The notes under the pieces are model-generated. The model saw only the letters and a list, made by a program, of their open reading frames with translations. It ran no database searches and was not told the DNA's origin. Both the position numbers and the translations under genes were made by a program. Below, piece after piece: positions 5,414 through 9,052 of a stretch of DNA of 9,052 bases. The stretch is from Actinomycetota bacterium (lineage in GTDB: Bacteria; Actinomycetota; Actinomycetes; Nanopelagicales; Nanopelagicaceae): contig CANHFN010000029.1 of assembly GCA_947459935.1 (NCBI GenBank), positions 1 to 9,052 of the forward strand, written 5' to 3'. Every line of letters starts with the position of its first letter. Position 1 is the first letter of the stretch.

Positions 5414-5797
5414 ATGAAAAAAGTTATAGCAGTGATTACTTCCTTATTACTTGCCGGATGTTCAACTACCACGACTGGAGCCACAAACATGAATGTTTCA
5501 GAATTTTCAAAAAAGATTACAGAATCAGGTGTTGTGATTTTAGATGTGCGAACTCCAGGCGAATTCGCTGAAGGCTATATAGAAGGTGCCCAGAATATTG
5601 ATTTCCAAAGCGGTAACTTTGAAAATGAGATTGCAGTATTAGATAAGAATGTCACATATGCGGTCTATTGCAGAAGTGGAAACCGATCTGGCCAAGCAGC
5701 AAAGATTATGCACGATGCTGGATTTCATGATGTCTACAACCTCGATGGTGGCGTGATTGATTGGACCAGTGAAGGAATGATGCTGGTTAAAAACTAA
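5414..5797 (+). CDS. Lipoprotein rhodanese (single-domain sulfurtransferase)
   Basis: This 127-aa protein has a short lipoprotein signal (MKKVIAVITSLLLAGC, lipobox L-A-G-C, lipidated C16) followed by one rhodanese domain (about 27-124). The domain shows ILDVRTPGEFAEGYIEGAQNI (42-62), the catalytic loop CRSGNRS with active cysteine C86, and the terminal NLDGGVIDW. Rhodaneses pass sulfane sulfur between donors and acceptors through a cysteine persulfide, and the lipid anchor places this one outside the membrane. ATG 5414 is chosen because AGGAG (5405-5409) precedes it and it gives a proper signal peptide; the upstream TTG 5399 would overlap that site. The stop overlaps the next start by one base (TAATG), so it is tightly coupled to the reductase. 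Its natural donor (thiosulfate, polysulfide or other) is not readable from sequence. Confidence 0.9.
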   Translation: MKKVIAVITSLLLAGCSTTTTGATNMNVSEFSKKITESGVVILDVRTPGEFAEGYIEGAQNIDFQSGNFENEIAVLDKNVTYAVYCRSGNRSGQAAKIMHDAGFHDVYNLDGGVIDWTSEGMMLVKN

Positions 5798-7425
5798 TGC
5801 GCGTAGTTGTTATTGGTGGTGTTGCAGGCGGTATGTCTGCGGCTACTCGACTTCGGCGCTTAGATGCTGAGGCAGAGATTATTGTCATTGAGAAAAGCGG
5901 CCATGTCTCTTATGCAAACTGTGGGTTGCCATATTACGTAGGTGGAGTAATTGAAGAAGAGAAAGATCTATTGCTTCAAACACCAGCCAGCCTCCATGCC
6001 CGTTTTCGGCTCGATGTTCGCGTTAGAACTGAAGTCCTTGCCATCAATCCAAGCAAGAAAACGGTAGCGATTAGAAACTTAGATTCTTCAGAAACTTCAG
6101 AACTTGACTACGACAAGCTGATCCTTAGCCCAGGCGCAGCTCCGGTTGTTCCACCGATCCCAGGTATCGAACGCGGAATGACACTTCGCACCGTTGAAGA
6201 TGTTGAGAAAATCGCTGCAAGTGTTGGCAAGAAGCCAGCCAATGCAGTTGTAATTGGGGGAGGATTCATTGGCGTTGAAATCGCAGAAAACCTAGTCCAC
6301 CGTGGGATTCAAACAGCATTAGTTGAAGCAACCGACCAGGTTCTGATGCCATTAGATCCAGAGCTTGCAACCTTGGTTGCCAATGAGATGCGTACGCACA
6401 ATGTGGACCTTCGACTTGGTTCTAGCGTTGTGAATATCTCCGAGGACACAGTCGAACTAGCAAACGGCGATGTAATTCCAGCAGAAATAGTTATTTTGGC
6501 AATTGGTGTCCGCCCTGAAATTGGATTGGCAAAAGCTGCAGGACTTGAAATTGGAAATCGTAATGGAATAAAAGTTGACGACTTTAATCGTACGAGTAAC
6601 CATGATATTTACGCCGTTGGCGATGCAGCCGAAAAAACTGATGCACTTGATGGCAATGCGACATTGGTTCCTCTTGCAAACCTAGCTAATCGTCACGGAA
6701 GAGTTGCGGCTGACCACATTTGTGGGTTATCGGTGCGACCTGTGAGAACTATCGGTACAGCCATTGTTAAGGTTTTTGAGTTAATGATTGCAACTACTGG
6801 CTGGAACGAAAAGCGCTTAAAGGCTGCAAATCGTGCTCATCAAGCGATACATATTCATCCTAATTCTCATGCTGGCTACTACCCAGATGCCAAGCAAATG
6901 ACTTTGAAGTTGATCTTTGATCCAAAAACTGGAGAGATCCTAGGAGCGCAAGGTATTGGTGTTGAAGGCGTAGATAAACGAATCGATGTTATTGCAACAG
7001 CTATTCGTGGCGGAATCACTGCTCCCGAATTAGCCGATCTAGAACTTGCCTATGCTCCACCATTTGGTTCAGCTAAGGACCCAGTCAACATGCTTGGTTA
7101 TGTTGCTGAAAATGTCATCTCTGGTTTATCAAAGGTGGCTCAATGGGATCAGATTGAGGAGTACCGCGCACAAGGGTATGAACTTCTTGATGTCCGTTCT
7201 CCTGCCGAATGTGGTCGAGGAATGATTCCAGGAGCGATCAATATTCCTGTGGATGAAATTCGCGAACGCCAAATAGAACTTAAAAATAAAAACATTCTCG
7301 TGAATTGCCAAGTTGGACTACGAGGACACACCGGGTCAATGCTCTTAAAGGAACTTGGTTTCAATGCCGTAAATCTTGATGGTGGCTATCAAACATGGAT
7401 CAACTCGCCAGCGGCGACCAAATAG
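5797..7425 (+). CDS. CoA-disulfide reductase / persulfide reductase with C-terminal rhodanese domain
   Basis: This 542-aa flavoprotein has the CoADR-RHD architecture. The N-terminal FAD site is VVVIGGVAGGMSAATRL (3-19). The single redox cysteine is C42 in SYANCGLPYYVGG, the hallmark of the CoA-disulfide reductase group, which pairs one cysteine with bound CoA. The NAD(P)H site is VVIGGGFIGVEIAENL (151-166) and the second FAD motif is IYAVGDA (271-277). A dimerisation domain follows, and from about 457 a rhodanese domain with LLDVRSPAEC and active loop CQVGLRG (C504). Such fusions reduce CoA-disulfide, CoA-persulfide or polysulfide with NAD(P)H, releasing sulfide. It is cytoplasmic. It overlaps the lipoprotein rhodanese by one base and is followed 15 bases later by the second microprotein. 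In this operon it is the likely terminal reductase for sulfane sulfur. Confidence 0.92.
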   Translation: MRVVVIGGVAGGMSAATRLRRLDAEAEIIVIEKSGHVSYANCGLPYYVGGVIEEEKDLLLQTPASLHARFRLDVRVRTEVLAINPSKKTVAIRNLDSSETSELDYDKLILSPGAAPVVPPIPGIERGMTLRTVEDVEKIAASVGKKPANAVVIGGGFIGVEIAENLVHRGIQTALVEATDQVLMPLDPELATLVANEMRTHNVDLRLGSSVVNISEDTVELANGDVIPAEIVILAIGVRPEIGLAKAAGLEIGNRNGIKVDDFNRTSNHDIYAVGDAAEKTDALDGNATLVPLANLANRHGRVAADHICGLSVRPVRTIGTAIVKVFELMIATTGWNEKRLKAANRAHQAIHIHPNSHAGYYPDAKQMTLKLIFDPKTGEILGAQGIGVEGVDKRIDVIATAIRGGITAPELADLELAYAPPFGSAKDPVNMLGYVAENVISGLSKVAQWDQIEEYRAQGYELLDVRSPAECGRGMIPGAINIPVDEIRERQIELKNKNILVNCQVGLRGHTGSMLLKELGFNAVNLDGGYQTWINSPAATK

Positions 7426-7440
7426 AAAGCAGGAAAGAAT

Positions 7441-7614
7441 ATGTGTAGCAGAACTAATTGTCGTAAATGTGGAAAGCCAACTTGGTCTGGTTGTGGCCAA
7501 CACATTGAAATCGCACTCAAAGGCGTTGCGAAAAAAGATCGTTGCCAAGGGCATGCCAATGATCCAAAAGAACCAGGTTTTCTCAGTAGAATTTTTGGTA
7601 AGAACAAAAGCTAA
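7441..7614 (+). CDS. Cysteine-rich microprotein 2 (57 aa), paralogue of microprotein 1
   Basis: The first 37 residues match microprotein 1 at 23 positions, including C2, C7, C10, C18, H21 and C35 and the core TWSGCG.HIE.AL.GV...DRC. The final C-x-C cysteine is replaced by Gly, with a His one residue later (H38) that might substitute as a ligand. It adds a 20-residue tail ending FLSRIFGKNKS, hydrophobic then basic, which could contact a membrane, nucleic acid or partner. AGGAAAG (7431-7437) precedes ATG 7441, and it follows the reductase by 15 bases, so it is probably the last gene of the sulfur operon. An 18-base identical stretch (5042-5059 and 7480-7497) supports duplication with divergence. 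Function is unknown. Confidence 0.82.
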   Translation: MCSRTNCRKCGKPTWSGCGQHIEIALKGVAKKDRCQGHANDPKEPGFLSRIFGKNKS

Positions 7615-7636
7615 ATACTGAGAGGAGAGAAATGTG

Positions 7637-8815
7637 ATGCAAAAACTAAAAGTTGCAATCATCGGCGGCGGACAGTTCTCCGCCTCATTTATCCATCTCT
7701 TCCAAGCACATCCAATGGTGCAAGAGGTAGGGCTAGTTGAGCTAAATGATGAACGCAGAGCCTCTGTTGCTTCCCAATTTGGAATAAAACAGAGCTTTTC
7801 TTCTCTTGAAAAACTATGGGACAGCGACTTTAACGCTGTTGCAATATTCACCCCACGGTGGACTCATGCCCAGATCGCTCTAGAAGCACTCAACAATGGC
7901 CGACATGTTTATACGGCTGTGCCAATGGGAATTACTCAAGATGAGGTCACACAACTTGTAGAAGCTGCATCCAAAACCAAACTGACATATTTCATGGCCG
8001 AGACTAGTTATTACTATCCAGCCGTGGTGTTTTCACGTAATAAGTTTGTAACTGGCCAAATGGGAAGTTTTGTATACGGGGAAGGTGAATACCTCCACGA
8101 TATGTCTCATGGCTTTACAGATGCATATGCAGCAAATGGCGGAGATGAATGGAAATCAACAGCTAGTTTTCCACCGATGTTGTATTCAACTCATTCGGTA
8201 AGCACAATTTTGTCTGTTACTGGTGCACATGCAACTTCAGTAACTTGCATAGGCCTTCAGGACTCTGTTGCAGATGGAATTTTCGATTCAAGAGTTAGCA
8301 AATGGGGAAACAATCAAAGTAATCAGATTGCTTTGTTTAAAACTAGCGATGGTGGAGTGATGCGAATTGCAGAAATGCGTCGCGTGGGTACAGCTCCTTT
8401 AGAGTCAACAGTGAGAATGAGTATTTTCGGGACTGAAGGATCATTTGAGCAGCAAGTTGGGTATGCATCATGGGCAATGAAAAATAGTTTTGACATCATC
8501 ACGGATGAAATCGGAACTTTTTCAGATGTGGAAAATCCATATTCGCTTCGCAGTGATTACATTCCACCAAATAAATGGGATGGTGGATTTGCAAAGGTCC
8601 ATGATCGTTCACAGCTGCCCAAGGAGTTCTTAGGATTATCAAATGGCCATGGCGGTTCCCACCAATTCATGGTCGATGACTTTGTGATGGCTGCGGTTGG
8701 GGAAAGAAAAGCCCCTATGGATGTGGGGGATGCGGCACGATTCACCATGCCCGGAATCCTCGCCCATCAATCGGCCCAGATGAGCGGGGAATGGCTAGAA
8801 ATCCCTCGTTTTTAG
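7637..8815 (+). CDS. Gfo/Idh/MocA-family oxidoreductase-like protein, non-canonical active site
   Basis: This 392-aa protein begins with a Rossmann nucleotide-binding motif (KLKVAIIGGGQFSASFI, 3-19), then NAVAIFTPRWTHAQIALEAL (66-85), the standard NAD(P)-domain layout of Gfo/Idh/MocA sugar dehydrogenases, followed by the C-terminal alpha/beta domain. The usual E-K-P motif reads A-V-P (94-96), so the catalytic lysine is Val. The usual D-x-G-x-H reads L-Y-S-T-H (182-186), keeping only the histidine. It may catalyse a different reaction, use other residues, or bind without turnover. GTG 7634 and ATG 7637 are both possible; AGGAG (7623-7627) serves either, and I chose ATG. It starts 22 bases after microprotein 2, so could be co-transcribed, but by family it fits better with carbohydrate genes that may follow. 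Confidence 0.85.
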   Translation: MQKLKVAIIGGGQFSASFIHLFQAHPMVQEVGLVELNDERRASVASQFGIKQSFSSLEKLWDSDFNAVAIFTPRWTHAQIALEALNNGRHVYTAVPMGITQDEVTQLVEAASKTKLTYFMAETSYYYPAVVFSRNKFVTGQMGSFVYGEGEYLHDMSHGFTDAYAANGGDEWKSTASFPPMLYSTHSVSTILSVTGAHATSVTCIGLQDSVADGIFDSRVSKWGNNQSNQIALFKTSDGGVMRIAEMRRVGTAPLESTVRMSIFGTEGSFEQQVGYASWAMKNSFDIITDEIGTFSDVENPYSLRSDYIPPNKWDGGFAKVHDRSQLPKEFLGLSNGHGGSHQFMVDDFVMAAVGERKAPMDVGDAARFTMPGILAHQSAQMSGEWLEIPRF

Positions 8816-8961
8816 GTAAAAGATTGCATTTCGTAACCATTTTGTTATCCCTTCTTCCTATCAAATCCCCATGAGTAAGCGTAGATTTCCAATGTCCAAG
8901 GGCTTTGACCCCTCAAATCCCAATGACCTTCGAAGGCTCAATTTAAGAGAAAAGGACAATG
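8816..8961 (+). other. Intergenic region before the Tat-signal gene
   Basis: About 146 bases without a supported gene. It holds a pyrimidine-rich stretch (8841-8870), a weak dyad GTAAC/GTTAT (8833-8847) and the perfect 10-bp palindrome CCTTCGAAGG (8927-8936) about 25 bases before the next start. A promoter for the next gene is expected here, but I found no strong -35/-10 pair. No clear terminator follows the preceding gene. Confidence 0.4.
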
Positions 8962-9052
8962 ATGTCAGAACAAAATAATGGCATTTCCCGCCGTTCAGTA
9001 CTTAAGGGTGCTGCAGTTGGCGGTCTGGGACTAGCAGCAGGTGGATCACTTC
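8962..9052 (+). CDS. Tat-signal exported protein, 5' end only
   Basis: The first 30 codons are present and the gene runs off the window. The peptide has a twin-arginine signal: a polar N-terminus, the motif SRRSVLK (with RR at residues 10-11), then a small-residue hydrophobic core (GAAVGGLGLAAGG). The product is therefore exported folded, and possibly lipidated if a lipobox follows. Such signals are common on actinobacterial sugar-binding proteins and on Gfo/Idh-family enzymes, and the preceding gene makes a carbohydrate-related product plausible, but nothing visible identifies it. ATG 8962 is preferred over ATG 8959 because AGGA (8953-8956) is then 5 bases away rather than 2. Confidence 0.75.
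   Translation, partial: MSEQNNGISRRSVLKGAAVGGLGLAAGGSL

Noticed and set aside
4942..7614. Copper-resistance operon interpretation
   Set aside because: The repressor lacks the copper-binding His, and the operon encodes sulfurtransferases and a CoA-disulfide reductase, with no copper ATPase, chaperone or oxidase.
7345..7851. 168-aa minus-strand ORF across microprotein 2 and the oxidoreductase start
   Set aside because: It spans parts of three plus-strand genes with good starts and motifs, and its translation looks random; a shadow.
8871..8978. 35-aa plus-strand ORF (starts MSKRRF) before the Tat-signal gene
   Set aside because: There is no ribosome-binding site (pyrimidine-rich upstream), it overlaps the Tat gene start, and nothing recognisable is encoded.
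1..9052. tRNA, rRNA, CRISPR array, transposase or phage genes
   Set aside because: I saw no T-loop signature, ribosomal RNA core, regularly spaced repeats, or mobile-element proteins on either strand.

Overview
The window reads as part of the chromosome of a small-genome, lowish-GC actinobacterium. By eye GC is in the mid-40s percent. The evidence is an actinobacterial SigE-type ECF sigma factor, a CsoR/CstR-family repressor, lipoprotein and Tat signal peptides on binding-type proteins, frequent 1-bp gene overlaps, and codon use that is AT-leaning rather than streptomycete-like. A freshwater Nanopelagicales-like (acI) origin is my guess, not a demonstration.

Layout. (a) 1-130, minus strand: the 5' end of a DUF4282-like membrane protein. 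(b) 131-591: a long gene-free stretch with one GC-rich, foldable block near 427-469. (c) 592-1777, plus: an ECF sigma factor overlapping a single-pass membrane protein, probably its anti-sigma partner. (d) 1783-2268, minus: a PsiE-family four-helix membrane protein, convergent with (c). (e) 2460-4939, plus: a complete polar amino-acid ABC importer (lipoprotein binding protein, permease, ATPase), preceded by a leader with two perfect stem-loops and carrying a strong hairpin over the permease start. (f) 4942-7614, plus: a sulfur-stress operon with its own promoter. (g) 7637-8815: a Gfo/Idh/MocA-family protein lacking the usual catalytic lysine. (h) 8962 to the end: the 5' end of a Tat-exported protein.

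The most interesting part is (f). A TTGACT / extended -10 promoter with a 19-bp spacer contains a perfect 16-bp palindrome of the CsoR/CstR operator type. It drives, in order, a 37-aa cysteine-rich microprotein, a CsoR-family repressor whose ligand positions are Cys/Ser/Cys (the CstR persulfide-sensor pattern, without the copper-binding His), a lipoprotein rhodanese outside the membrane, a CoA-disulfide reductase fused to a C-terminal rhodanese, and a 57-aa paralogue of the first microprotein. The two microproteins share 23 of the first 37 residues, including five cysteines and one histidine. Both are easily missed because of their size.

My model is a reactive-sulfur (polysulfide/persulfide) sensing and detoxification module in which the small Cys/His proteins are unassigned components, perhaps zinc-bound or persulfide-carrying. 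A second feature is that the ribosome-binding site of the first microprotein lies in one arm of a perfect 10-bp inverted repeat. The other arm overlaps the -10/start region, so only read-through RNA from the ABC operon should be able to fold and mask it.
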